Shown: positions 1-12,108, counted from the stretch's first letter. The stretch is DNA of 64,000 bases from Astropecten irregularis (GCA_963971285.1 OZ020246.1:20629217-20693216); one strand, 5' to 3'. The notes: generated by a model from the letters alone, not told the origin. Program-made: numbers and translations.

Positions 1-470
1 GATGCAACAATTAAAATGTCAAGCAAAACAGGTGGTCGCATGAACACATGGGTGCATGTTTAAATGCACAATTCTGTGAGCCAATGAGTTACGAACAAGT
101 TTGGAAAGTGCATGTGTACCTGCAAGGTACAGTTCAGTGTTTAGGAAAGATACTGTACAAAATCCAAGTGTTAATAGAAAAAGCCAAAACAAAAACACAC
201 CCCCCCAAAAAAAGAAGACAACAAAAACAAAGAACCTCTATTCTTTAGTTTCCTTAGCATCTTCCCAAGTGGCTGGTGGCAAAATGCTGCCATCCAAGAA
301 ATCTTAAGCCGGCAATTTCGAGGGGGGATTGTGCCAAGAAGATTCCAGTCTTCAGCGACAGACAGAGGTCACAGGGGGATCTATGGCTATGCAACAACAA
401 TGTGCTGTGTAAATGTCAAAGCCACTGTGTGAGATTCCATCCCGGCCAAGGCAAGTCCCATGCAGTCTTC
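1..470. other. Intergenic, nothing recognised
   Basis: There is no convincing coding exon. The open frames here are short and low in complexity, with A-rich and C-rich runs around 180-220. Confidence 0.5.
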
Positions 471-614
471 AATAGCGCTCCGCACTAATGACGTCACAAA
501 ATCCCTGGCTGTCAGACAAACATTGTCTCACACGCGTAGTGTACATGGACGCGCACACGCACACGTTTGCATGGTTGCAATATTTGTCTGAGATGACAAG
601 TGCGGAGCGCTATT
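471..614. mobile_element. MITE family A, copy A1
   Basis: This 144-bp palindromic element has terminal inverted repeats AATAGCGCTCCGCACT and AGTGCGGAGCGCTATT. A full cAMP-response-type palindrome (TGACGTCA) sits about 18 bp in from the left end. It matches copies at 57511-57672 and 42493-42622, sharing the internal GTCAGACAAACATTG and TTTGTCTGAG blocks. It has no coding capacity. No long target duplication is visible, so the superfamily is not assigned. Confidence 0.8.
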
Positions 615-833
615 GGTCGGTCAGATGGATCATTGTACTGACTAGCAATTCAGTAAATTATAAGGCTTGAATCATCCTTCAAACTGATACCGGTACTCGG
701 GAACTGAATTCATGCGTATTTTTATAAAAAGAGTATGGTATGGTCCATGTTTCAGCCCAAATTGAGAGTTGGGTTCTAATTTTAGATCTAATTGACAAAT
801 TGCTTGTCTTCCCAAAGATACAGGTGTGCAGTC

Positions 834-990
834 CATCTTTCATTCAATGGAGTTAGCCAACTAATAAGCAAACACCTCCTCTACACCGTTAGCAAACGTT
901 TTGTTCATGAACAGCGCGTTCCGGTTTGAAAACGGTGGCCAGCGCACACTGCGCGCCGTGCGCGTAGTTATCTCGGGTGGAACACACCAC
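834..990. repeat. Dispersed repeat family H, copy H1
   Basis: This segment aligns with 9571-9795. Shared blocks are ATCTTTCATTCAATG, CACCTCCTCTACACCGTTAG and GCGTTCCGGTTTGAAAA. Both copies end in a CG-rich stretch before GTGGAACRCAC. It lacks the 40-bp hairpin found in the other copy. The class is unknown; no terminal repeats or coding capacity are seen. Confidence 0.6.
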
Positions 991-1788
991 AGGGTTAAAA
1001 CGCACATATGAGAATGTGAAATAATAATAAAAAAAGAGAGCACAAATGGTCTTACCTTCGCAATGAACAGTGTGGTGCAGAAGGAACACTGCAAGTGAGA
1101 AAGAGACAGAGAAAAAAAAATCTGATTAATTAATCTTTCTGGTTAATCACTCTCTCTCTGTCGCTCTGGAGTTTGAAAAAGGTCTGCAGTGCCCTGGCAA
1201 AATGTTGTATAAATCAATAAGAATGCAGAGTCCAAATGGAAATATTGACAATTAGATACATGTAAAAATGACAATTTTAAACAATAACAGTTAAAAGAGA
1301 AAACACTCTTATGGGACAAAGATACACAACAAAACCAATTATTCAAACATGTGCTGGTCTTGTTCAGATTCAGAATGAAACTAAAATACATGTACATTGA
1401 AATATAAAAACAAAGATTGAAGTAATATGGGATTATTTCACTTTGCAGTATTTTGCACTGTGGTTAGAACGGATTGTTCTTCATTTAATGTGCTGCAGAT
1501 GACCACTAATTTCTAAAAGAAAAATGCACTTTGATTTTCACCTGCTTTGTATTGGGGGCCAAGAATGATTCAAAAATTGATTTCAAAACTACATGTTAAT
1601 AATAAGATTAATGAGATGGGATTCCATTGTGTAGCACAGAGGGTTAGAAATTATTCTTAGTGAGGTGCATACATGTACTGTATATAGGCCTATGTAATAC
1701 AGTACACGCAAAAAGTGTTTCACATGTTGCATATGTACAACACTTCATGTACAGTTGTACACGGTGCACATCATTATTCAAATTTTGG

Positions 1789-1930
1789 GGCAGGATTTGT
1801 ACGGTGTCCATGAACATTTAACATATGTAGCATCCGTAGCCTTGTACCATTCATTCTATAATGGCCCAGGGTCATCCTACCATGCTAAGGCAGGATTTGT
1901 ATGGTGTCCATGTACATCATCATTAAACTT
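1789..1930 (+). repeat. Imperfect tandem duplication, about 100-bp period
   Basis: GGCAGGATTTGTA followed by GGTGTCCATG occurs near 1791 and again near 1889. Each is followed by a TTGTACCA block. Two units are visible. The surrounding 1000-2320 stretch holds only short spurious frames and TGTACA-rich low-complexity DNA. Confidence 0.5.
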
Positions 1931-2323
1931 GTACCACTCTATGACACGTGCATACATTATTAAGCAGCTGTCCACAATTTAGAAAAAATCTACAATTACA
2001 AAAAGGTCCATGGTTCTTTCAATCCAATAGACATGTACATGTATGATGTACAGTACAGTAGGCCTACATGAAGCAATTGAATATTTGCTGATACATTATG
2101 TACAGTACTAGTAAATGGATGTCACGTTAAAGATGGAGAATAACGATTTGTAAAAAAATGAAACAAATACAAATCCTCGTTTATAAGACATATAAGAACC
2201 TTCTCATAATATACAACGGGGCTGTTGTTTTTTCATTATTTAGTAATATTGGAAATAGAATTTGATAGTAATTGTCAATTCTTGGGACTATAAACCCCAA
2301 CTGGCCGTGGGTGGCGCTATTTA

Positions 2324-2696
2324 AATTCATGTCAATGTGTGACGTAGTCGAGGGGATACGGTCCACGAACGAATCCCCTCGGTGCGCGGGAGTTGTATGG
2401 GATTTCCAGTGAGTTTTGTGTACATGCGGTTTCTGTATGTCAAAACTGTCCGAATCACTGCCCGAATGATCATTAATATACGATTGGTACATTGATTCTT
2501 CATCGATGCTGTATTCCTACCAAGGACGGTCGCCATACATTGTATGTATCATTTTCAACCATTTTACTTTCGAAATGATTGGAGTGCATGTATCGCGTGT
2601 GGGTATGTAATATGCAACACACTGTGTATAAATATTCATAAGGAAAGCGAATCCCCTCTTCTACGTCACCAACTTCACGAAAACATGAATATTCAT
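2324..2696. mobile_element. Non-autonomous inverted-repeat element
   Basis: The left end (AAATTCATGT, then GTGACGTAG, then GAGGGGAT) is repeated in inverted orientation at the right end (ATCCCCTCTTCTACGTCAC, then ACATGAATATTC). The arms are about 45 bp and imperfect. A second small hairpin (GAGGGGAT/ATCCCCTC) lies just inside the left arm. I see no coding capacity and no second copy in the window. Confidence 0.45.
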
Positions 2697-3133
2697 TATA
2701 TGTAAATGAACCAAAAACGGGCAAAGTCGAGAGAAAATTTATCATTCTTGGCGAATGTGGAACGGTAAAAGGTGGCTTAAAATTCACATCAAGAAACTTC
2801 AAAAAGTGAGGGTTAATGATATGTTTACCTTAATTGGAGCTAGGTGAACAACATTTTACGTGAACATCTTATTTTTTGAAATCGTTGGAGCCCAGCTAAA
2901 TGTATTGTACCTTATGTACACAAACTGTGGAGGACGGAAACCAGTAAAAAGGGACCATTGCTTGACTAACAAGTCGAAAACAAGAATACCTCACAGATCA
3001 TTGCACCACCTTAAAAAAACTGTTAAAGACAAAAAGAAATAAATGTAGGGGGCTTTAAAACCAATGTTTAGAAATACACATTACTCTGCATGTCATTTAA
3101 TGACATTTGAAATTTGAATTTATAATGATGTAC

Positions 3134-4745
3134 ATCGTGTGGGGTGACATGGCCTAGTGGAGTGCCATGTCATACTCAAGATCTTGTGCTCAATCTACAG
3201 ATTGTGGGTTCGAGTCCAACCATGGTTTAGTGGTGCTTGCATCCTTTGGCAAGATGCTTTGTCACATATTGCTCCTCTCCACCCAGGTGTAAATGGGTAC
3301 CTGTGAGGGTAGAGTTTGTGGGCTTGATTAGCCTATAGGCCTTTTCACACTACGAAAAATCTCCGGGTTGTACACGGGTCCGACACGTGTTGAAGTGACT
3401 GACCGTTTCACACTGCAAGATTTCAACACGGCGTCGACCCGTGTAGAGCGCTCGACACGTGTTGAAACCAACCCTGCTCGGGAGGTGGGTTGAGAGCTCT
3501 CGACCCGTGTTGAGAAGTCCGACACGTGTTGAAACCTGTAGTGTGAACGTCTGTGGGTTGAGTTCGATCCGTGTATTCGTAGCGGCCGAGTGGAGCTTCG
3601 CGGCGCTCATATTTGGTAATGGTTTGCATCCTTGTCAAAAAATTCCTCGCGATTTTTTGTTTGTTCATTTCAATATTATATCTCAGGCTTGCTACAACTT
3701 GGAGGCCTATAAACTCCCACGCCGAACGTGTAAACAGAGTGAAAACTTCACGTGAACTCAATGGACCTGCAGAAATAGAGACCACGTGGGTTTCAATCTG
3801 TCACATGTATTGAGAATTTCGTAAAAAATCCCATTGCATATGTGGCGTACCGCGTGTGCCGAGTGCTTTTCATGGTCAAATTCTCCCTACGTGTAATTCT
3901 TGATACTGCTGTTGTTTAGAGTTGTAAGGCCGCGTCTAAAATACTTGGCTGTGGCTTGATATTACACACATCTCTATGGCGGTAGCGGCTACAGCCACTT
4001 CTCATGAGTTGCATGCGACTTCGATCGGAGCTGAATGACCGAAGTTTCGTGCGCAAAGAACTATGATGGGGCGATTTCATGTACATGTACTAGGATAGTA
4101 CATGTACCACATGGGAGTCGATCGAGTCGTACGCATAGCCGTAGTGCTTTATTGGCAAGTGCGTAATTAACGTAATTCTAACACGAAACAAATAATAAAT
4201 TGGAAGTCATAATCATATTGTTTTTATATTTTAAGGGCTGATTATTCATTATTATGTTGTTCTGGCAATTTGTCCGTGCATATTTGATTTTGTTCGGACA
4301 AACACAAAAAGTGCTCGGAAAATGTCCGATATCCGGCCGTAATTTCAGGCCTACTATGAACAACACGAACATCGTCTGAAAATTACTGGGCGCCGCCATA
4401 TTGGAGAGTGAAGGCCTAGCGTGCAGCAATGCCGCTGTATGGGGAATTTTCTTTTTGTATCCGTGTTGAAAAAGTGTAGTGTGAAACGATCGCGCAATAC
4501 ACGGGTCGAAACATTACACGTGTCGAGCAAATGCCGGTGTTGCGCTGAGTAGTGTGAAAACGGAACGAATGTGACCCGTGTTGAAATTTTAAGAATTCAA
4601 CACGGATCGGACCCGTGTAGATTTCAACACGGGTCGGACGTTCATAGTGTGAAAAGGCCTTTTGTGCGCCTTATAGCAGCCGGGGCTGTGTATACTCCCC
4701 AGGGAGTTGAGATGGTTTCAGGAATATTTATTAATAAAATGTAAC
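3134..4745 (+). mobile_element. tRNA-derived SINE, split by an inserted element
   Basis: The 5' half (about 3134-3336) has a pol III A-box-like TGGCCTAGTGG at 3150-3160 and a B-box GGTTCGAGTCC at 3207-3217. A tRNA-unrelated body follows (CACCCAGGTGTAAATGGGTACC). The body appears to resume at about 4661-4745 (CGCCTTATAGCAGCCGGGGC, then CCCAGGGAGTTGAGATGG). A 1.32-kb element occupies 3337-4660 between the halves. The two-box head and the body layout are typical of tRNA-derived SINEs. No poly(A) is needed for this call. Confidence 0.65.
3337..4660. mobile_element. 1.32-kb TIR element inserted in the SINE
   Basis: The ends are AGGCCTTTTCACACTA and its inverted copy TAGTGTGAAAAGGCCT. Each end carries a cluster of ACACGTGTTGAA and GACCCGTGT motifs in both orientations, so the subterminal zones can fold extensively (about 3360-3560 and 4460-4640). 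Internal copies of TAGTGTGAA occur near 3540 and 4480. No transposase frame is visible, so it is non-autonomous. Shorter relatives lie at 38829-39158 and possibly 56641-56975. The superfamily is not determined. Confidence 0.75.
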
Positions 4746-4839
4746 TATCCATAGCTTTAATGTAAAGGGCACTGAGGTTTCACTGTACATGTACATTCAG
4801 TAATGAAATACTGTACCCTAAAATATTATTACTCTACCA

Positions 4840-6222
4840 CAGTGGCGTACGGAGGATTTTTCCAAGGGGGGTGTTTAAAAAAAGAAACTGAGGGCGAAGC
4901 CACGGCGTGGGGTACGGGGCCCGCTTAAGGGCCCCGGAAAATTTTGGATATTAGATGCTCCCTGGTGCATTTTAGAGTATTTCTGGGCCCTTTTTGATAA
5001 CTTTTTGCCATGGAAATAGGATGGGTTTTTTTTCTTTTCATTTTTATAATTTCGGATTTTAGACACATTTGACCAAAGGATTTTTAAAAGTTATGATGGC
5101 AAATTTGTTTTCATACAGTTTTCATTTAGACGCAGGATCAAAAGGAAATAGTCATTCTGCCATAAAATTTATTTGAACAAAATTAAGAAATATGAAACAA
5201 ATATATTATTAAGCGATGATCATGAGTTGCACCAGTTTTGAAGAAACGGCCAATTTTGTCTAATATCAACGCCCGTTTTTGTCAGGTGAATAAATTTTTT
5301 GACGTGGGTTATGCTTTTTTTGTCAAAGAAATATTTTTCCGCAGCCGCGAAACTTGAAAATATCCACTCCCGATGTCAAATAAATATATTCACCTGGCAC
5401 TAATGGGCTTCCGTAAAAAGCTGTGTAGTCGACATTTTGAAAATTTTCCATTTCTTATCATTTTATTGAATTGCATTTTTCAATAAACACGGAATTTCCG
5501 TGAAAATTAAATCCAGGCAGAATGAAGAGACATGCTCTTTTTTGTGCATGACACTGAAAACGCAGTCGATCACGGTCATCCAGAACAAAGTCTTGGACTT
5601 CCTTTCAAAAGTGCGAACAGTTTCCATTTAGGCTACGTTTTTATGGTTACAGTGTATAGTAAAAAGAAAGAAGGCCGTGTACTGGTGGGAATTTTTCGCT
5701 CAAGCCGCTAAAAGGAGGGAGCGGCTTGCGCGAAAATTTATTCCACATTAGTGGGGCTAGACAGTTTAACCGGGGAGCCCCCCCCCCCCCCCCCGGCCTA
5801 AACTCGCAGCGAGTACCGTACACAAACAAATTACGCGGCCCCAGCCTCCCCTGCCTGTATGTAGTGAGGGGAGTCGATCGTTTTCCATGCTGCGAATGGT
5901 GGGTGCATCGCGTGCGCACAACACCAATCATGACGAACGAACGTACGTCGTGATGTAAAATTTATAGGCCTTATAATTATGTAACTATAGGGGGCCTTAA
6001 TGTTATACATGTAGTCATGTACGCAAGTTTTATTAACACACACTTGATCTTTCTTCTTCTTCTTTAATCCCCAAATTTCCCTGTTTCACACTTGGTATTT
6101 ATTCGGTGCTTTCTTTTTATCTTTTTCCCTCTCCGTTTCCTTTTTTCTCCCTTTCCACATTTTTACCGCTGAGCAAAGGGGGGTGTTTTACGTCCAAAAC
6201 ACCCCCCCTGCGTACGCGCCTG
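4840..6222. mobile_element. hAT-like non-autonomous element with 8-bp target duplication
   Basis: CTCTACCA flanks the element on both sides (4832-4839 and 6223-6230), a perfect 8-bp target-site duplication. The ends CAGTGGCGTACGGAGG and CCTGCGTACGCGCCTG are inverted repeats matching at about 13 of 16 positions. GGGGTGTTT follows or precedes them. An 8-bp duplication with a CAG-type terminus is the hAT pattern. The 1.38-kb interior has no transposase-like frame, only short AT-rich frames and a C-run near 5780. It is probably a non-autonomous derivative. Confidence 0.75.
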
Positions 6223-6584
6223 CTCTACCAGTTATCTTTAGTGCTTTGTGCGAAACGAATCAAACCACTTTATGATCTTTGCTGACGCATGTAGTTTTGG
6301 TTTATTTGCTTGTTGTTGTGTTGCCGTCTCGTATTTGAACCATATTTCGCCAGTCTACTGTAGGCCTGCGCAGGCAGAGGCAATATCAACATACCACAGT
6401 CTCTCCTTTTGTTCAGGACTAGCAGCTCCGGTGAACACTGGCCCCTGAATTCACTGCAGTCTGAAGTACTCTAATTCTTGTCTACTGATAAGTGATAGAT
6501 GTGCAGGTCATGCAGAGTGAACGACCCTAAATAGTTCTTGATCAAAAGATGTGACTGGCTAAAAATAATTTGACCTAGACAGAC

Positions 6585-6650
6585 AGCCAGGGTTCCCAAA
6601 TAAATCCCCTCCCCCCCAGGGTTCCCAAATAAACAACCCCCCCCCTAAAA
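6585..6650 (+). repeat. Short tandem duplication with C-runs
   Basis: CAGGGTTCCCAAATAAA occurs twice about 32 bp apart, each followed by a long C-run. It is low-complexity DNA. The surrounding 6231-7548 region shows no exon. Confidence 0.6.
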
Positions 6651-7548
6651 AAAACAGACAGAGAGACAAGCTCTTGAAAAAAAAGGGGCTTGTCCAATAA
6701 GCAGTAAAATCCAAAGTTCAGTGAATATTAAAATTAATCATATTAAACATGATAGTAATGATAGGGGCCCACAATCACCCCACTAGGCACCTTTTTGCAC
6801 ACGCTACACAGTTTATGGTACAGGTGTATGTGTACATGTGTAGTGCACTAAGCAGCTAGCTACAGTGTATTCCACTCTCCTGGTACAATGACATTACATC
6901 AACATGTCGAGCACATGATTCTGATTGAAACATGATAATGATTGCACAATGCTATAGTCTCCAGTCCAATCATATTCATACACACATGTACATAACATGT
7001 GTACATGTACATGCATCCATCCCTCTCTGCATATCCGGGCAAATGGAACGAAGCTCAAATTTCAACGACACATCTGTGAGATAATCCTAGTATTTCCAGC
7101 TCACTAACCCCCACCCACTTCCCCCCCAAAAAGGTTGTATCAAAACCAGACATTGACTACTGTACTTGAAATTCAACTCATTCATTCATTCATTAAACTC
7201 CACTTTAATATTAATACTTTATTACCAATGCAAAGCCTTAATCCAACAGTAGATTTAATTTCAAACGGCGTACCAGCATCCAGGGAGCTACCAAACATTA
7301 TGAAATTTATCCGCATTTTAGTACAAAATATTTTATCAATCATTAAAAATGCATTCGTGCATTAGAGGTTATAAATTCGCATTAAGGCCACTACCATGAC
7401 CATTGGCGAATCATCGACAGACTCTGGAATAATTCTATTCCGATCAAAATGTGCAATAAACCCGTAGTCGATCCACAATACATGTAAATATCGATGATGA
7501 CTATAGGCCTCCACAAGCTGCCCTCTTTAATGGCCCAATAACTGCAAC

Positions 7549-7693
7549 AATGGGAGAATTTTGAAGAGTCGGTCTTGAGTCAACAGCGCACATGCATGCA
7601 TGCGCAATACAACACGCGCATGCTCACAATTGCGCAAGCATGGTTTGCGCGTGCGCTGTTGACTCAAGACCAACTCTCCAAAAGTCTCCCATT
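7549..7693. mobile_element. MITE family C, copy C1
   Basis: The ends AATGGGAGA and TCTCCCATT bracket near-complementary arms. The arms contain GTCGGTCTTGAGTCAACAGC at one side and its complement at the other, around a CG-rich core with ATGCGC and GCGCAT. It is about 145 bp. Other copies are at 32858-33003, 35049-35191 and 46693-46836, with a half copy at 13388-13441. The whole unit can form one long hairpin. There is no coding capacity. Confidence 0.85.
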
Positions 7694-8030
7694 AAATACC
7701 ATACACGAACGTTCCGCAATGCATATTTTCTAACACAAGACTGAAGAGGGAGCTACAGCAGCGCCAACCAGTCGACAACTAATCCAGACAAGATGTCCTT
7801 TAATATTTGTACACAATCATGTCATTTCAACCATTTTGAAGCGCCTTGCGACAATACTGTACGGTACATGCTTTGTCTTGAAAAAAAATAATAGAAATAT
7901 GGGATTTTTAATCCACAAGCCTAGAAAACAAAAATCTACTTTAAATTACAAATATACCTGAAGATTCATGCACTACATGTACATATTTGTGTGCCATGGC
8001 CTGACCAGCATCTGTTAACAATATCCAACA

Positions 8031-8049
8031 TGGGGTGCTTACAAAACGG

Positions 8050-8091
<42 letters not shown>

Positions 8092-8292
8092 CAGCTCTGA
8101 CATCCATATGCTTAAAATATAGGTTGTGGTTTTTCATTGAAGCTGAAGCTCTGTTTTCCTTTTCAAACCAGAGAATTTACTTCCGAACCGCAGCCAAAAG
8201 TCTCTATTTTTATACCAGTCATTTCAGAATGGATTCGCGAAATGAAGCCGGAGCCTGAGATGGAGCTTGAGCCTCCATTTCATAAACACCCA
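8031..8292. mobile_element. Inverted-repeat element ending in a GGCTCA hexamer array
   Basis: The left end TGGGGTGCTTACAAAACGGA is followed by seven hexamers (six GGCTCA, one GGCTCC; 8051-8092). The right end, read in reverse complement, is TGGGTGTTTATGAAATGGA followed by GGCTCAAGCTCC and degenerate hexamers. The hexamer array therefore belongs to the terminal inverted repeat and is not an independent microsatellite. Long open frames across this stretch come from the repeat and are not believable genes. Confidence 0.6.
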
Positions 8293-9188
8293 TACAGTGT
8301 TTACAAAAAACCCAAGAGCTACATGTACATGTACTCAGGAGTCCCCGGTCAGTTGAACGAACAGATGCATGGAGATGTCGATATTGTGAATCGTCCATAT
8401 TGGCTATTTACATTCCCAGTGTGCATCATTGGTCCACTGGCCCACATACATGTGCAGCTAGCTGTGCACCTTGTAAGGAGTTCATTATTATTAGACTGCT
8501 TCCAATATGGCGGCAGCTTCAGGATGCTAAATGCACATGGTAAGTTAATACACATCCACATATGCATACTCCATGATGTATGACAAATGGAATGGCTTTA
8601 AGATGTTAGGCTCTCCCTTGGCCTTGGTGACATCTTGGGTCTATCGCTGTAGGATGTAACTATCATGTGCAGCTGTCTCCTTGACATTTTGTTTGTCAGC
8701 CCAATGTGGACTACAATCCAAACTCATCCAAGAATAAAATGCCCCTTTTTCAGTGGAATCCAAATAAATGTTCTTGCAATTTCAACTACCGGTATTAAAG
8801 GTAAACAGTGTTCTGTATAATAGTACTAGTCCATACAGTATAGGCCCTACATGTAAAATACAGCAGTGTAAAACCCAAGGTTCAAAAATAAAATAACGTA
8901 TTCTTTAGTAAATTACAAATGTACATACTGTACATGTACAGTGTACATGTATATTGTTGATGTACAATGTACATAAGTTTCATCTTCTTAATTCAGGCAT
9001 TCTAAAAAAAAAGAGAAAAAACAAAAAGAGGACAATTTGAAGGGAACTCCACGACCAAACAACTCACAGTGATAAATTTCAAAAGTTATTTTCAGTGCTG
9101 AAGATGAAAACATAGAATATTACAAAACAAAAGAATACAGTAGATAACTAGCATAATTTCTTCCGTTGGATGTTATGGCTGGATTGTT

Positions 9189-9210
9189 GAGGCATTGCAT
9201 GCAATGCCTC
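9189..9210. repeat. Perfect 22-bp palindrome
   Basis: GAGGCATTGC followed by ATGCAATGCCTC reads identically on both strands. It is isolated, with no flanking longer arms. The surrounding 8293-9570 DNA has no recognisable gene. Confidence 0.9.
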
Positions 9211-9570
9211 CAAATAGTGCTTTGGTATAGCCTAGGACTTAGCGCATCCATCTTGTCACTCAACGGAGCAGAACTTGTTTGAGGTGCTGCGACCTTTTGA
9301 CACCCCCAACTAGACTATATTCTCTTCTGTTCAGTGCTTTACCTGCCCACAACAAGCAGGAGTCTTTATATGTGGGCGAATGAAGGAAATGAGGCCTGAA
9401 GTGACTGCAAGTTCAACAATGCTGGCCATTTTGTTAGTGCTGCTGCACCGAGTGAAATACAGAGGTGCGTACCACTTGCGCGAACATGTTTGGGACGTTT
9501 GCGTTATGCTTGTATTTTGTAGTGGAACGCACAATCAACAAATGGCGAACATGTATTGCGTATTGCGTTC

Positions 9571-9795
9571 ATCTTTCATTCAATGTAGCTTAGCAAACTT
9601 CAGCACCTCCTCTACACCGTTAGCTAGCCTATGTTAGGCCATGGAGGTAGAAGCAGATTTCTATTTCTACCTCCATGGTTAGGCGAACGTTGTGTTCATG
9701 TTTGGCGAACAGTGTGTTCCGGTTTGAAAATGGTGGCACACATTGTGTGCCGTCCGCGTACAGTAGTCACATGGAGCTGGAGTGGAACGCACCCC
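9571..9795. repeat. Dispersed repeat family H, copy H2, with inserted hairpin
   Basis: It aligns with 834-990. Within it, 9639-9678 is a hairpin with perfect 14-bp arms (CCATGGAGGTAGAA and its complement) around a 12-nt loop. The hairpin is bordered on both sides by TTAGGC and is missing from H1. The repeat class is unknown. Confidence 0.55.
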
Positions 9796-11417
9796 AGATC
9801 TACATTACTTTGTTGTTAAAGACACTTCATATCATATCGTGTATTATTAAACATTTTAAACAAGATGGACAAGAAAAAGGTTTTGAGGAAAAACACTGAT
9901 CTGGTAGGGAGGTACTTGTAAGCAAGTGATTTTCATCTAAAACACAGATCTCATGAAATATAATAATTACGCTGCACTTTTAATTTGGCAAGAGCTTTGG
10001 GAATCCTTGATAATCTTTCACTGTGTAATACTATCAATATTAATGAATGGTTTTTGGCATAAAAAACAAACAACAAACCGACATGTATCAAAATGATATC
10101 TCCAACCCTCTCCCCAAACAATTGCCCTAACTTCTGAGCTATAAACTGACTGCAATGGCAGTCTTTCATTCACAGGGGAACCTGTAGGCAGGCCTATTTC
10201 ATAATTGTATTGTACATGTCAGACTGTGTAGACACTTGGGAAGGGGGGGGGTCTCTTCAGGAAAGCACATGTTCCTCTGCTTGCTAAACACATCAACAGC
10301 ATTTTATAGGAGAGGCAGTTTGCTTTTTATTATAACCAGGATGGGCACGTTCACTGGGCAAGGCATGTTATTCTGCATCTTGGTTAGGACTGCATCTAAC
10401 TTCCAAAAATAACTCCTGCAACTACCTAAGCCCCCCCCCCTCCCCACACCTGTTGCAGTTCATCAGGTGAAGTCTAATCTGAGAGAGATCTATAGCTTTT
10501 GTATCCCTCCTTTTCTTTTTCGTTTTTTACTGAGAAGACAGCCCAGCCAACAGAGTGTAATGATTAGAAATGCAGCAAATGTTTGTCCATCAATACATAC
10601 TGTACAAATATTGTATTACGCAATACAATGACATACATGTGGGCCTACATGTATACATACTACCTGACCAAAGTCACCAAACTGAAACTTCAGTTCATAT
10701 CTGTTCTTCTTTGTATTTGGTTTATATTTCATGTGGCGGACAATTATTTGCTTTAGAAACATTTAATTGCTGTGTAAATTCAATCACTCTGGTGACACGA
10801 TAACTGCATGGCAGAACTCTGGCGCTGTGGTTAATGTGTTATGTGTAGGTGTAGGCCCTACTTTACAGCAGGCTTGTGTTGATTGTATGTAAATTAAACA
10901 ACAACAAAACTTTTATCAGAGTCTTTATCAAATGTAAATTTATGTTGCTGAACCTTGTCTCATTTTGTGACCCCTCTGCAAAAACATGGAATTCTAAGGG
11001 TGACAAAATGCAACTGCAACATGAAAATTGCATGATACTAGTCAATTTGGAACTTTGTGACGACCGTTGTTTAGTATAATGGCTGTCATTGTGTGCAGCA
11101 ATGCATGCAAATGTCGACCATAACACTGGTCTGCTTGACCTACATGTACATGTACAGGTATTTCATTATTTGAACAGCATGCACATGTAGGCACATGTAG
11201 TAAGTAAGTTAAACTGGTCATTAAAAAAGATTAAATCGTGCTGCTGTGAAGACACGCGGTTCTCTTCACCAAGAGAAATCTTCTTCTTTTTTTTCAAACA
11301 TGCAACAGCGAGCAATATCGGTACGGTGAATTTGTTATTATCGATTCAGAAAGTGAAACGCCCACCATTTTTTGCTTGCTGTCATCCACTGGACACCACA
11401 AGTTGATGCTTGCGTAC
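9796..11417. other. Intergenic, no gene recognised
   Basis: The stretch has only short unrelated frames, C-runs near 10430, and scattered TACATG motifs. I see neither splice-bounded exons nor repeats with defined ends. Confidence 0.5.
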
Positions 11418-11662
11418 AGGGGCCAATTTCATCGCTAGCTGCTTAGCACAAAAAATTACATAGCACAAAAATAGCTTGCACAATAAAGCAAACCATCATT
11501 GAAAATTCCATTTGATATTCATGGTCAACAAACAACAGCCAAAGACCAATTGCAAGTGATACACAACACACAGAAATTTGGTTGTTAATCCTGTTTTTAC
11601 TAAGACAGAAATGTCATGCTTAGCAAATTGTTGTGCTAAGCAGCTCTATGAAATTTGACCCT
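11418..11662 (+). mobile_element. MITE family B, copy B1
   Basis: The left end is GGGGCCAATTTCAT plus GCTGCTTAGCACAAA. The right end is TTGTGCTAAGCAGCTCTATG plus AAATTTGACCC. It is about 245 bp with internal landmarks GATATTCATGGTCA and GATACACAACACA. Copies at 33829-34075 (opposite orientation) and 42363-42736 share the same order of blocks. It is non-coding. Confidence 0.85.
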
Positions 11663-12108
11663 GTGACTACAGAGCCTCGCCCTACAGGTAGAAAATGCTG
11701 CAAGGATACTGCCGGATGAAAGTGCTGAACGTTAAATCTTCAGATATTTCGAATATACATGTGGAACCTGGCAACAATTCTGCTGTTTGTTTTTAAATTC
11801 TTTCCCCTGTCCTGAAAAATGCCGACATTACGGAAATCCCATGAGAATCCTGTCTCAAGTCCTGCTGGCAGCAGTTCTGTGTTGACCACTACTAACCAGG
11901 CTTTATTGAGAAAACCAGCATGCACAATTTTTCCCTGGGGGCAGGGCAGGAAAAAGAAATTGGCATTCAGGTCTTAAAGGTGCAAACATTCATTGGGCTG
12001 CATAATGAGAGATGCAGGCCTGCACCATACATGTACATGTGCACTGCAGACCCTGCAGTAGGTTTACTGTGATCAAAACCCATGTAAGTTAAATAATAGT
12101 GTCCTTAC

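Noticed and set aside
3350-3785. Overlapping frames on both strands near 3.3-3.8 kb
   Set aside because: They translate the TTCAACACG/CGTGTTGAA clusters of the inserted TIR element.
8137-8583. 148-codon open frame on the plus strand
   Set aside because: It begins inside the hexamer-ended element and continues into low-complexity DNA, lacks a proper ATG, splice context or domain.
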